Assembly (NCBI GenBank): GCA_017882835.1
Contig: JADGOU010000042.1
Span: 1-14,036, forward strand
DNA: 14,036 nucleotides
Source: Frankiaceae bacterium
Lineage (GTDB): Bacteria > Actinomycetota > Actinomycetes > JADGOU01
Reading direction: 5' to 3'
Position numbers and translations under genes: made by a program
Notes under the pieces: model-generated
What the model was told of the DNA's origin: nothing
The model's input: the letters and a program-made list of their open reading frames with translations, nothing else
The model's database searches: none
Shown here: piece by piece, positions 1 to 7,580 of the stretch
Layout: each line of letters opens with the position of its first letter
Numbering within the stretch: position 1 is the first letter of the stretch

Positions 1-96
1 GTCCGCCTGCGTTAGTCTTCGGCCCGCACCGCCAGCCGTCGACGCGCCGGACGCCCTGTGACCGGAACGCCGAACGACGCCAGTATCTGGAGAGGC

Positions 97-924
97 ATGA
101 GGTTGAGTCCGAACCGCTCTACCGGCTCCCCCCGAACACACGTCCGTCGGCCGGCCGGACGCCTTCGCGTGGCCTTGATGGGCGTAGTGATGGCGGCTGC
201 GGTCACGGGCTGTGACGTCAAGCGATCCTTCTCGATGGGGCTACCCCGGCCCGCAACCCTGCAGGGCAAGAGCGCCGAGGAGCTCTGGGTCGGCTCGGTG
301 ATCGCCGCCCTCACCGTCGGCGTCGTCGTCTGGGGGCTCATCTTGTGGGCCGCCTTCGCCTACCGGCGACGTAATGACGAGATGCCGCGCCAGGTGCGCT
401 ACAACGTGCCGATCGAAGTTCTGTACACGGTTCTGCCGTTCGTCATCGTCGCTGTGCTCTTCTACTACACGGTCATGAAGGAGAACTACATCGACAAGCT
501 GTCCGCCAACCCGGACGTCAAGGTCGGCGTCGTCGGTTTCCAGTGGAACTGGCAGTTCAACTACGTGGGGGAGAACGTCCAGGTCACCGGCAAGCCCGGC
601 GTGCCGCCGGAGCTGGTCCTCCCGGTCGGCCAGACGGTGCGGTTCATCCTGACCTCACCCGACGTCATCCACTCGTTCTGGGTGCCCTCGTTTATCTTCA
701 AGCGCGACGTGATCCCGGGCCGGATCAACCAGTTTGAGGTGACCATCACCAAGCCGGGGACCTTCGTCGGGCACTGTGCCGAGCTGTGCGGGATCGACCA
801 CGACCGGATGGGCTTCAGCGTTCGGACGGTCAGCGACCAGGAGTACCGCTCCTACCTGGACCGGATGCGGGCCCAAGGGGCGGGTCTGCAGGCGGCCGTC
901 CCGGCCGGGGCGCCCGCGCCGTGA
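97..924 (+). CDS. ctaC: Cytochrome c oxidase subunit II (CtaC), lipoprotein
   Basis: This is subunit II of the aa3 oxidase; it accepts electrons from cytochrome cc and passes them through CuA to subunit I. From the ATG at 97 it is 275 residues. It has a basic N-terminus, a hydrophobic stretch ending in a lipobox (AVTGC, lipidated Cys39), two membrane helices (about 64-89 and 106-127), the FQWNW motif near 148-152, and a complete CuA site: H192, C227, E229, C231, H235 and M238 (HCAELC motif). The ATG at 97 is preceded by GGAGAGG at 89-95; an in-frame GTG at 58 adds 13 residues but has no visible ribosome binding site. The protein lacks the long insert that mycobacterial CtaC carries between the QWNW motif and the CuA loop. 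ctaF follows after 55 bp. Many actinomycetes place ctaD next to ctaC; here it is not present. Confidence 0.94.
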   Translation: MRLSPNRSTGSPRTHVRRPAGRLRVALMGVVMAAAVTGCDVKRSFSMGLPRPATLQGKSAEELWVGSVIAALTVGVVVWGLILWAAFAYRRRNDEMPRQVRYNVPIEVLYTVLPFVIVAVLFYYTVMKENYIDKLSANPDVKVGVVGFQWNWQFNYVGENVQVTGKPGVPPELVLPVGQTVRFILTSPDVIHSFWVPSFIFKRDVIPGRINQFEVTITKPGTFVGHCAELCGIDHDRMGFSVRTVSDQEYRSYLDRMRAQGAGLQAAVPAGAPAP

Positions 925-979
925 CCGCCGGCTGCCTGGCAGTGGCGTTCGCCCGGATCGAGCTTGCGGAGGAGTTACA

Positions 980-1366
980 GTGAAGGTCGAAGGCAAGCTA
1001 TTTGCCATCCTGGGCGTCTTCCTGTTCATCGTCACTGCGGCCTACTGGATCTTGAGCGGTGATCCGACCGGCACAACCGTGTTGTTCCTCGCCGGTGGCT
1101 TGGGCGTCATGATCGCCTACTACTTGCTGTTCACCGCGCACCGGATGGATCCTCGACCCGAGGACCGCACCGACGCCGAGATCGCTGACGGGGCCGGTGA
1201 GCTTGGCTTTTTCAGCCCGCACAGCTACTGGCCGGTTACCGTGGCGGCTGGGGCCGCAGTCACCGGCCTCGGTCTGATCTTCGGCACGTGGCTCGCCCTG
1301 ATCGGTATCGTGATCGTCGTTGTGACGGCTACCGGCCTGCTGTTCGAGTACTACGTCGGCCGCTAG
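980..1366 (+). CDS. ctaF: Cytochrome c oxidase subunit IV (CtaF)
   Basis: This is the small actinobacterial oxidase subunit (Cyt_c_ox_IV family), an accessory membrane subunit of the aa3 oxidase in the bcc-aa3 supercomplex. It has 128 residues with two N-terminal membrane helices (about 5-25 and 32-53), an acidic loop (DPRPEDRTDAEIAD), the typical GFFSPHSYWP motif near 75-84, and two further helices at the C-terminus. The start is a GTG at 980, fixed by GGAGGAG at 968-974 five bases upstream; a longer open frame starting at 776 overlaps ctaC and is not coding there. It lies 55 bp after ctaC and is probably cotranscribed with it. Transcription should end at the paired hairpins about 50 bp downstream. 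Confidence 0.94.
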   Translation: MKVEGKLFAILGVFLFIVTAAYWILSGDPTGTTVLFLAGGLGVMIAYYLLFTAHRMDPRPEDRTDAEIADGAGELGFFSPHSYWPVTVAAGAAVTGLGLIFGTWLALIGIVIVVVTATGLLFEYYVGR

Positions 1367-1412
1367 TCCGCGTCGACGTAGTTGTCGTCGGCAACGCGGA
1401 AGCACCCCTCCT

Positions 1413-1435
1413 CTTCCCGGAGCGGCACCGGGAAG
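1413..1435. terminator. Hairpin downstream of ctaF
   Basis: An 8-bp perfect stem (CTTCCCGG with CCGGGAAG) and a 7-base loop lie in the convergent ctaF/qcrB intergenic region. It sits two bases before the larger palindrome, so the two may act as tandem terminators. There is no T-run, as is common in GC-rich actinobacteria. Confidence 0.6.
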
Positions 1436-1436
1436 T

Positions 1437-1478
1437 TGTGTGACGAGACGAGCCGCCGGCGGCTCGTCTCGTCACACA
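1437..1478. terminator. Perfect 42-bp palindrome, likely bidirectional terminator
   Basis: The left arm 1437-1457 and right arm 1458-1478 are exact reverse complements with no unpaired base. Because it is symmetric it would form the same hairpin in transcripts from ctaF and from qcrB, which converge here. A weaker 6-bp inverted repeat (1499-1504 with 1513-1518) lies closer to the qcrB stop. Confidence 0.8.
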
Positions 1479-1562
1479 GGTCACCAGCCCGAGCTCGCGC
1501 TCGTTATGATGGACGAGCAGGGGGAGCGACGACCTTAGCCTAGCTGGGCCGGTCCGGTGACC

Positions 1563-3152
1563 TCAGCGCTTGGTCAGCGTGTCGTCGTCGCGCTCGCGCT
1601 GATCGGCCGGGACGCTGGTGTCCTTCTTCTTGGCCACGAAGAAGCTGCCGACCGCCCGTCCAGCCGCGGAGACCAGCGCACGCGGGCCGCGCTCGCCCTC
1701 GATGCGCTCCGGGTGGTCCGGCTCGACCGGGGACAGCACCAGCTGGGACTCCTGCACCGGGGCGTGCACCTCGATGTACTCGCCGCTGGGCAGCCGGTGG
1801 ATGGTGCCGGTCTCGACGCCGTGCACCAGGACCTCGTGGTCCGAACGCTGCAGCCCGATGCAGATCCGGTAGGTGATGGCGTACATCAGCGGTGGCAGCA
1901 GGAACAGTGCCACCTGACCCATGTACGTCGTCAAGTTTAGCGAGATCCGGAACAGGTGGGCGGCGATGTCGTTGGCGCCCATGATCCAGAGGACGAAGTA
2001 GAAGGTCAACGACATCACGCCCAGCGAGGTCCGCACCGGCTTGTCCCGCGGCCGGTCGAGCAGGTGGTGCTGGGCCTTGTCCTTAGTGAACGCCGCTTCC
2101 AGGAATGGGTAGAGCGCGAGAAGGCCGAACATGATTCCGGGCAGGACCACACCCGGAATCAGGATGTTCAGCGGGATCGTGTGCCCGAAGGCGCGGATTT
2201 CCCAGCCGGGGCTGAGCCGCAGCGATCCCTCCAGGAAGCCGATGTACCAGTCCGGCTGGGCGCCGGCGCTGACCTGGGAGGGGTTGAACGGCCCGTACAT
2301 CCACACCGGGTTGATCTGCGCCAGGCCGCCCAACGCGGCGACGACGCCGAACACCAGGAAGAAGAACCCTCCGCCCTTGGCGGCGTAGGAGGGGTACATC
2401 CGCGAGCCGACGACGTTCTCCTCGGTGCGGCCGGGGCCGCGGAACTGGGTGTGCTTCTGGTACCAAAGGATCATCATGTGCGCGGTGATCAGCGCCAGCA
2501 GGATTCCGGGCACCAGCAGGATGTGCACCACGTAGAGCCGGCCGATGATCGACTCACCGGGGAAGTTGCCGCCGAAGAGCAGGAACGTCGACCAGGTACC
2601 GACCACGGGCACCGACTGGCCCACCGAGTAGGCGATCCGCAGTCCGGTGCCCGACAGCAGGTCGTCGGGCAGCGAGTAGCCGGCGAAGCCCTCCAGGAGG
2701 CCGAGCACCATCAGGCCCACGCCGATCAACCAGTTGATCTCGCGCGGCTTGCGGAAGGCGCCGGTGAAGAACACCCGCATCATGTGCACGACGATCGAAG
2801 ACACGAACAGCAGCGCGGCCCAGTGGTGAATCTGCCGCATGATCAGGCCGCCGCGGACGTCGAAGCTGATGTGCAGCGTCGAGGAGTAGGCCTCCGACAT
2901 CGGCACGCCCTTGAGCGGCATGTAGCTGCCGTTGTAGATGACCTCGCGGGCGGTGGCGTCGAAGAACAGCATCAGGTAGACGCCGGTCAGCAGCAGGATG
3001 ATGAACGAGTAGAGCGCGATCTCACCGATCATGAACGACCAGTGGTCGGGGAAGACCTTGTTCATCGACCGGCGGATGAAGTTCGCCGAGGTCAGCCGCT
3101 CATCGACGTACCGAGCCCCACCGCCAATGGCCTTTCCGGTCATGGTGGTCAT
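1563..3152 (-). CDS. qcrB: Cytochrome bc1 complex cytochrome b subunit (QcrB)
   Basis: This is the menaquinol-oxidising membrane subunit of the cytochrome bcc complex, with two b hemes. It has 529 residues. The heme ligands are visible as H109/H123 (14 apart) and H210/H225 (15 apart, the b6-like spacing of actinobacterial cytochrome b). The Qo-site motif is PDWY at 300-303 in place of the classical PEWY. Eight or more hydrophobic helices end near residue 440, followed by a hydrophilic cytoplasmic tail of about 90 residues, rich in charged residues, as in other actinobacterial QcrB proteins. The ATG at 3152 overlaps the qcrA stop by four bases (ATGA), which supports translational coupling and this start. 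It is the last gene of the ctaE-qcrC-qcrA-qcrB operon. Confidence 0.96.
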   Translation of the reverse strand: MTTMTGKAIGGGARYVDERLTSANFIRRSMNKVFPDHWSFMIGEIALYSFIILLLTGVYLMLFFDATAREVIYNGSYMPLKGVPMSEAYSSTLHISFDVRGGLIMRQIHHWAALLFVSSIVVHMMRVFFTGAFRKPREINWLIGVGLMVLGLLEGFAGYSLPDDLLSGTGLRIAYSVGQSVPVVGTWSTFLLFGGNFPGESIIGRLYVVHILLVPGILLALITAHMMILWYQKHTQFRGPGRTEENVVGSRMYPSYAAKGGGFFFLVFGVVAALGGLAQINPVWMYGPFNPSQVSAGAQPDWYIGFLEGSLRLSPGWEIRAFGHTIPLNILIPGVVLPGIMFGLLALYPFLEAAFTKDKAQHHLLDRPRDKPVRTSLGVMSLTFYFVLWIMGANDIAAHLFRISLNLTTYMGQVALFLLPPLMYAITYRICIGLQRSDHEVLVHGVETGTIHRLPSGEYIEVHAPVQESQLVLSPVEPDHPERIEGERGPRALVSAAGRAVGSFFVAKKKDTSVPADQRERDDDTLTKR

Positions 3153-4156
3153 GAACGCTCCCAGAAGCTCGGGCCCAAGGGCTCTTGGTAGGCCGCGCCG
3201 GCAACGAAGAAGCCCTCGTTGTCCAGCGCCAGGGGCAGCTGCGGTAGCGGCCGGGCGGCCGGGCCGAAGATCGGTCGACAGTGCTCGGTGACCAGGAACG
3301 TGGACTGGTGACAGGGGCAGAGCATGTGATGCGTCTGCTGCTCGTAGAGCTTGGCTGGACAGCCGGCGTGCGTGCAGATCGCGCTGTAGGCCACGTGGCC
3401 GTCGACCTCCCAGGTCTCCCGGCCCGGCCGCGGCTGGTTCTCACCCGCCCGCAGCCGGATCAAGACGGTCGGGGCCAGCGAGTTCGACGGGCTGGTGTTC
3501 CCGTTTGGGAACACGGTGAGGATGCCGCCGTACTCCAGGTCACCGATCCGGACCGGGGCACCCTCCTCGGTGGTGAGTCGGTCACCCTTCTTCCACGGGC
3601 TGGTCTTGAGCTGGCGAGCGTTGCCGCGGGGGTGCACGCCGAGGTCGCTGATGATCGGCACGATCGGCAGCGCCAGCGTGCCCATCGCCCCGAGGAAGGA
3701 GTAGCGCAGCAGCCGCCGGCGGGCCACGCCGGTCTTCTCCGTGCCCTCGGCAAAGACCGCGGCCGTCTTGGCGGCGTCCTCCGGGGTGGAGTACATCGGG
3801 TGCCGCTCCTGCACGGCCTCCTCGTCGGGCATGATCTTCTTCGCCCAGAGGATCGCGCCGACGCCGACGCCGAACAGCGACACGGCCAGACAGACGCCCA
3901 GCAGCGGGGTGTAGGCGACATCGGTCTTCGGCAGCGCCCAGAAGACCACGAGGAAGGCGATGGCGGCGAGCGAGGAGACCCCGAAACAGGTGGCGACCAG
4001 CCGTTCGGAGCGCTTGTCCGCCCGCGGGCCGACGTCCTCGGGGCCGGTGGGGGACTTCGCGGAGGGCGGGTTGGCCGGCCGGCCGGTGTCGCCCGGGGCG
4101 CTGGCGGACGTGTTGCCGGTCAGGCTCTCGCCGCCGGCGCTGTCGTGAGTGCTCAT
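3149..4156 (-). CDS. qcrA: Cytochrome bc1 complex Rieske iron-sulfur subunit (QcrA)
   Basis: This is the Rieske [2Fe-2S] subunit, which takes the first electron from menaquinol and hands it to cytochrome cc. From the ATG at 4156 it is 335 residues: a hydrophilic Ser/Gly/Pro-rich N-terminus, two membrane helices near residues 53-74 and 84-104, a third near 150-170, then the Rieske fold. Cluster ligands are C261 and H263 (CTHAGC) and C280 and H283 (CPCHQS); C266 and C282 would form the stabilising disulfide. The three-helix form is the actinobacterial type. An in-frame GTG at 4174 would add six residues. I prefer the ATG because it overlaps the qcrC stop as ATGA, the same arrangement as at the qcrA/qcrB junction. 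Confidence 0.95.
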   Translation of the reverse strand: MSTHDSAGGESLTGNTSASAPGDTGRPANPPSAKSPTGPEDVGPRADKRSERLVATCFGVSSLAAIAFLVVFWALPKTDVAYTPLLGVCLAVSLFGVGVGAILWAKKIMPDEEAVQERHPMYSTPEDAAKTAAVFAEGTEKTGVARRRLLRYSFLGAMGTLALPIVPIISDLGVHPRGNARQLKTSPWKKGDRLTTEEGAPVRIGDLEYGGILTVFPNGNTSPSNSLAPTVLIRLRAGENQPRPGRETWEVDGHVAYSAICTHAGCPAKLYEQQTHHMLCPCHQSTFLVTEHCRPIFGPAARPLPQLPLALDNEGFFVAGAAYQEPLGPSFWERS

Positions 4157-4944
4157 GCGCGCGCCCCGATCCACAAGGTCATGGCCAACAACGCGGGGAT
4201 ACCGACGACCGCAATGACCAGACCCTCCGGTACCGGACCGAACTTACCGAGCGCCAGGCCACCCGGGTTCTTCGACCGGGTGACGTAGTCGACGTACTTC
4301 ACGATCGAGTTGACCTGGTGGTCGTCGAAGGTGCTGGGGCCGAAGACGGGCATGTTCTCTGGCCCGGTCCGAATGGCCTCGGCAACCTGGACCGGCGTGG
4401 CCGGAGTCAGCCGAGGCGCGTACTTGCCGTAGGTCAGCGCGCCGCCCGAGCCGGCGAAGTTGTGGCAGGAGGCGCAGTTGGTGCGAAACAGGTTGCCGCC
4501 AAGCTGGAGGTCACCATCGGCAAGATCCACCTGGGGAATCTGCGGACCTGGAGCGAGCGAGGCGACGTAGGCAGCCATCTGGTCGATCTGCGCGCGGTCG
4601 TACTTGGCCTCCTTGCGATCGGCCTGCGGCCCGGGCCGAGCCAGCGGCATGCGGCCGCTGCTGACCTGGAAGTCCACGGCCGCGGCGCCGACACCGATCA
4701 GGCTGGGGGCCTCCTGCGTGCCCTGGGCGTTGATCCCGTGACAGGTCGCGCAACTGGTCTGGAATAGCTCCCGGCCCTTCTGCACAGCGAAGGACTCCTC
4801 GGCCGTGCTCGCGGCGTGGCCGCGCGGCGCGAGCACGGCGTAGGTGACGCCCAGCACCACGAGCGCGGTCAGCAGGACGGCGTACGACGCCAGCTTGCGG
4901 CGGCGCCGGCCGGCAGCGGCGAATCCGGCAGCGGTCGATGTCAA
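4153..4944 (-). CDS. qcrC: Cytochrome bc1 complex diheme cytochrome c subunit (QcrC)
   Basis: This is the diheme cytochrome cc that replaces cytochrome c1 and soluble cytochrome c in actinobacteria, linking the bcc complex directly to CtaC. It has 263 residues: an N-terminal membrane anchor (about 18-40) after a basic RRRRK segment, two cytochrome c domains with heme motifs CATCH (65-69) and CASCH (157-161), likely axial methionines M99 and M198 (RMPL and NMPVF contexts), and a C-terminal membrane helix (about 240-260). The best start is a TTG at 4944, with GAGGGA six bases upstream; no ATG or GTG lies suitably close. It is 73 bp downstream of ctaE and overlaps qcrA by four bases. Confidence 0.95.
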   Translation of the reverse strand: MTSTAAGFAAAGRRRRKLASYAVLLTALVVLGVTYAVLAPRGHAASTAEESFAVQKGRELFQTSCATCHGINAQGTQEAPSLIGVGAAAVDFQVSSGRMPLARPGPQADRKEAKYDRAQIDQMAAYVASLAPGPQIPQVDLADGDLQLGGNLFRTNCASCHNFAGSGGALTYGKYAPRLTPATPVQVAEAIRTGPENMPVFGPSTFDDHQVNSIVKYVDYVTRSKNPGGLALGKFGPVPEGLVIAVVGIPALLAMTLWIGARA

Positions 4945-5017
4945 CGAAAGTCCCTCGGGTTCGGGTAGCCAGGTGCTCGGGGAGTAAGGGGGATCGCGGG
5001 ATCGATCGGCGGGGACG

Positions 5018-5635
5018 TCACCGGATGAGGTAGATCGTAGTGAACAGGCCGATCCAGACCACGTCGACGAAGTGCCAGTAGTAGGACACGACGATGGCGC
5101 TGGTGGCGTCCGCGGGTGTGAACCGGCCGTACGTCGAGCGGAGCAGCACGACGATGAAGGCGAGCAGGCCGCCGGCGACGTGCAGGCCGTGGAAGCCGGT
5201 GGTCAGGTAGTACACCGATCCGTAGGGGTGGCTGGAGATCGAGAACTCGTTCTCCACGAAGTACTCGAAGGCCTGGCCGCTGACGAAGATTGCGCCCATG
5301 ATCAACGAGAACACGTACCACAGCCGCAGCTTGTGCACGTCCCCGCGCTCGGCGGCGAAGACCCCGAGCTGGCAGGTGACGCTGGAGAGCACGAGGATGA
5401 TCGTGTTCGGCAGTGCCAGGGCCAGGTTGAGGTGCACCGGGTGGGGCCCGTCGGTCGGGGGCCAGGCCCCGGTGTTCACCGACCGAATCGTGAAGTACAT
5501 CGCGAACAGCGCCGCGAAGAACATCAACTCGGATGAGAGCCACACGATCGTCCCGACGCTGACCATGTTCGGCCTGGTCACGGACCCGTGGGAGGGAATC
5601 TGCTCCAACGCGGATGCGGTCGTCACGGGCGCCAT
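5018..5635 (-). CDS. ctaE: Cytochrome c oxidase subunit III (CtaE)
   Basis: This is subunit III of the aa3 oxidase, a membrane subunit that stabilises subunit I. It has 205 residues and about five membrane helices, and carries the family signatures RPNMVSVGTIVWLSSELMFF near residue 21, TGFHGLHV near 145, and the C-terminal YYWHFVDVVWIGLF motif. The ATG at 5635 matches the usual N-terminal length but has no good Shine-Dalgarno sequence in front (only a GTGAATA context), so initiation may be weak or leaderless. It is the first gene of the ctaE-qcrCAB operon and is divergent from ctaG across 118 bp. Confidence 0.95.
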   Translation of the reverse strand: MAPVTTASALEQIPSHGSVTRPNMVSVGTIVWLSSELMFFAALFAMYFTIRSVNTGAWPPTDGPHPVHLNLALALPNTIILVLSSVTCQLGVFAAERGDVHKLRLWYVFSLIMGAIFVSGQAFEYFVENEFSISSHPYGSVYYLTTGFHGLHVAGGLLAFIVVLLRSTYGRFTPADATSAIVVSYYWHFVDVVWIGLFTTIYLIR

Positions 5636-5681
5636 TATTCACAGACCGGTCGATGCCGACAGTCCGGGTCCTCCCGAACGC

Positions 5682-5710
5682 CGCTTGCGAGCCTGCCCGG
5701 CGCGCTTGCG
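5682..5710. repeat. Two direct CGCTTGCG repeats, 21-bp period
   Basis: CGCTTGCG occurs at 5682-5689 and 5703-5710, exactly 21 bp apart (two helical turns), in the ctaE/ctaG divergent intergenic region. This spacing would place two bound protein units on the same DNA face. No known operator is matched, and chance in GC-rich DNA is possible. Confidence 0.3.
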
Positions 5711-5741
5711 GTCCGCCCGAGCGCCACCGAAGGGCGGCTCC

Positions 5742-5747
5742 TATGCT
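5742..5747 (+). promoter_or_regulatory. Candidate -10 element for leaderless ctaG
   Basis: TATGCT fits the actinobacterial TANNNT -10 pattern and ends six bases before the GTG at 5754. Transcription would start at or next to the start codon. There is no Shine-Dalgarno sequence at normal distance and no clear -35 element, both consistent with a leaderless mRNA. Confidence 0.4.
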
Positions 5748-5753
5748 TCGCCG

Positions 5754-6806
5754 GTGAGCATGCTCGCCCTGGCCGGGGCGACGGCAGTCCTTGCGCAGGC
5801 GGGGTCGGCCGTCGCCGGGACGATGCTCGCCCACGGCGGGACCGACGCGGGCTACGACGGGCCGCCGCCATTGTCGGCGTGGACGCTTCTCACCCGCTGG
5901 GAGGTCAGCCCGGTCCTGTTGGCCATGCTTGTCGTCGTCGTGGGTCTCTACCTGCTAGGGGTGCACCGGCTCCGGGGGCGTGGTGACGCCTGGTCCCCGT
6001 GGCGGCTGGTGTCCTTCCTCGGCCTTGGCGTGGGGACCGTGGTGGTGGCGACGATGTCGGGCCTGGCAGCGTACGAGGACACGCTGTTTAGCGCGCACAT
6101 GGTGCAGCACATGATCTTGAGCATGGTGTCGCCGGTCTTTCTCGCCCTCGGGGCACCCATCACGCTGGCGCTGCGGACGCTGCCGCCGCCGCCGCGCCGC
6201 CAGCTGTTGCGGCTGCTGCACAGCCGGTTCGCCCGGGTGGTGGGGCATCCGCTGGTCGGCGGGTTCCTGTTCGTGATCAGCCCCTTCGCCCTCTACTTCA
6301 CCCCGATCTACCCGGCCACGTTGCGCAACCCGGTGCTGCACGAGTTGCTGCACGTGCATTTCTTGCTGGTCGGATGTCTGTTCTTCTGGCCGCTGCTCGG
6401 CCTCGACCCGCTGCCGGGACGGCTGCCTTATCCGCTGCGGATGCTGGTCGTGTTCGCCACGCTGCCCTTCCACGCCTTCCTCGGCGTGTCGATCATGGGC
6501 CAGGGCACGCTGATCGCGGCCGACTGGTACGAGTCGCTGCACCGGCCGTGGAGTCCGGACCTGCTCGCGGACCAGCACACGGCCGGTGGCCTGTTGTGGG
6601 CCTCAGGTGACCTGTTCGGGCTGTTGTTTATCGGCGTACTGCTGGTGCAGTGGATGCGGGCGGACGAGCGCGACGCCGTGCGCGACGACCGCCGGATCGA
6701 CCGGCTGGTTCGCGAGCACCGGGAGGACACCAGCCTCGCCGCCTACAACGCCCGACTCGCCAGCCTGGCCGAGCGGGACCGCCGCCGGTCCGCCAGCACT
6801 TCGTAG
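5754..6806 (+). CDS. ctaG: Cytochrome c oxidase assembly factor CtaG (caa3_CtaG family)
   Basis: This is a polytopic membrane protein of the caa3-type CtaG family, needed for copper-dependent maturation of the oxidase. It has 350 residues and about seven membrane helices. Conserved histidine-containing motifs are HMVQHM (115-120), the HELLHVHF segment at 196-203 leading to FWPLLGLDP (211-219), PFHAFLG near 239-244 and DQHTAGGLLW (273-282). The last 50 residues form a charged cytoplasmic tail. The start is the GTG at 5754 or the ATG at 5760; the GTG sits six bases after a TATGCT -10 candidate and no ribosome binding site is visible. It is divergent from the ctaE-qcrCAB operon whose oxidase it would help assemble. 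Confidence 0.9.
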   Translation: MSMLALAGATAVLAQAGSAVAGTMLAHGGTDAGYDGPPPLSAWTLLTRWEVSPVLLAMLVVVVGLYLLGVHRLRGRGDAWSPWRLVSFLGLGVGTVVVATMSGLAAYEDTLFSAHMVQHMILSMVSPVFLALGAPITLALRTLPPPPRRQLLRLLHSRFARVVGHPLVGGFLFVISPFALYFTPIYPATLRNPVLHELLHVHFLLVGCLFFWPLLGLDPLPGRLPYPLRMLVVFATLPFHAFLGVSIMGQGTLIAADWYESLHRPWSPDLLADQHTAGGLLWASGDLFGLLFIGVLLVQWMRADERDAVRDDRRIDRLVREHREDTSLAAYNARLASLAERDRRRSASTS

Positions 6807-6818
6807 CGGATTCGTTCG

Positions 6819-6858
6819 CCCGGCGTCCGGCCGGGTTGGTCAGCTGTCGGCGGCAGCT
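6819..6858. terminator. Two small hairpins between ctaG and the DUF3501 gene
   Basis: One 6-bp stem (CCCGGC 6819-6824 with GCCGGG 6830-6835, 5-base loop) and one 5-bp stem (AGCTG 6842-6846 with CAGCT 6854-6858) lie in the 65-bp convergent gap. They are plausible terminators for ctaG and for the gene converging from the right. Confidence 0.45.
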
Positions 6859-6871
6859 CCCAGCGGGGTGG

Positions 6872-7477
6872 TCAGCCAGTCTCGAGCGCCAGGTCGGCGA
6901 GCAGGCGCATGCGGGTGACGCCGGTCAACGGCTCGGCGTCGCTGTAGGCGGGATGGTCGACCACCAGCTCGGCCGGGACCGTCGAGTCGCGAAAGGCGTC
7001 CCGCTGGGCGTCGGTGAAGCGGAACCGCAGCATGTGCACCGAGACCGTCTCTCGTTCGTCGTCGGTCTCCTCCAGACCGGGCAGCTCGACCCCGGCCACG
7101 CGTTCTCCGCCGACCTCAATCGTTACCCGGTTCTGGATGCCGCGCAGCCGCCGCAGCTCCGCGCGCACGGTGGCGAGGTCGTCAAGCTCGATGACCAGCG
7201 TGGCGCACAGCTCGTGGCTGGTGGGCAGCAGCCGCGCATAGGTCTCGATCTCGTGCTCGACCTCACACTCGTCTCGGATCGCCTCCGTGTAGAGCATCTC
7301 CTGCACCTGGTAGCGCAGGGTCTCGGCGTTCTCGAACTCCAGCGCCAGCTGGTCCCCGAGGCGGACCCGGCGCTCCCGCCGTACTCCGATCATCTGCGCC
7401 CGGGCGTCGGCCCGCTGGGCGGCGTAGGCCGAGTAGTCCAGCGTGAAAGCGGTGCGATCCAAGGTCTGGGTGGTCAC
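6872..7477 (-). CDS. DUF3501 family protein
   Basis: This is a soluble protein of 201 residues of the DUF3501 family, which has no established biochemical role. Its genes are usually found beside rubrerythrin and often beside an iron-sulfur protein, so a part in peroxide or iron handling is inferred from context only. Visible features are the N-terminal RRERRVRLGDQLALEFEN segment, an acidic helical region ending in EVEHEIETYARLLP, and a C-terminal VHMLRFRF motif followed by a conserved VDHPAY element. It has no signal peptide, membrane helix or cysteine-pair motif. The start is a GTG at 7477, with GGGAGGG ending six bases upstream. It lies 103 bp downstream of the Fur-rubrerythrin gene on the same strand, with a strong hairpin in the gap. 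Confidence 0.78.
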   Translation of the reverse strand: MTTQTLDRTAFTLDYSAYAAQRADARAQMIGVRRERRVRLGDQLALEFENAETLRYQVQEMLYTEAIRDECEVEHEIETYARLLPTSHELCATLVIELDDLATVRAELRRLRGIQNRVTIEVGGERVAGVELPGLEETDDERETVSVHMLRFRFTDAQRDAFRDSTVPAELVVDHPAYSDAEPLTGVTRMRLLADLALETG

Positions 7478-7526
7478 TGATTTCCCTCCCTACAGCGGCG
7501 GTACGACGGTAGGCCGGGCCTTCTGG

Positions 7527-7566
7527 CGCCGAAAGGAGGCGGGACGCGCCCGACCTCCTTCCGGCG
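7527..7566. terminator. Long hairpin between rubrerythrin and DUF3501 genes
   Basis: The outer stem CGCCG/CGGCG and AAGGAGG/CCTCCTT flank one A-C mismatch, followed by an inner CGGG/CCCG stem with one bulged base and a 5-base loop: 16 paired bases in 40 nt. It follows the rubrerythrin stop by 14 bp, as a terminator or partial terminator would. It also contains AAGGAGG on both strands, an ideal Shine-Dalgarno sequence locked in the stem. Confidence 0.65.
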
Positions 7567-7580
7567 TAGCCAGGGACTGG

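Noticed and set aside
58..96. Upstream GTG start for ctaC
   Set aside because: It has no ribosome binding site, whereas the ATG at 97 has GGAGAGG and gives a normal lipoprotein signal peptide; it is still possible.
1956..3191. Long plus-strand open frame (about 411 codons) opposite qcrB and the end of qcrA
   Set aside because: It is antisense to well-identified genes, is rich in the H, R, Q, D and E codons typical of shadow frames in GC-rich DNA, and has no family resemblance.
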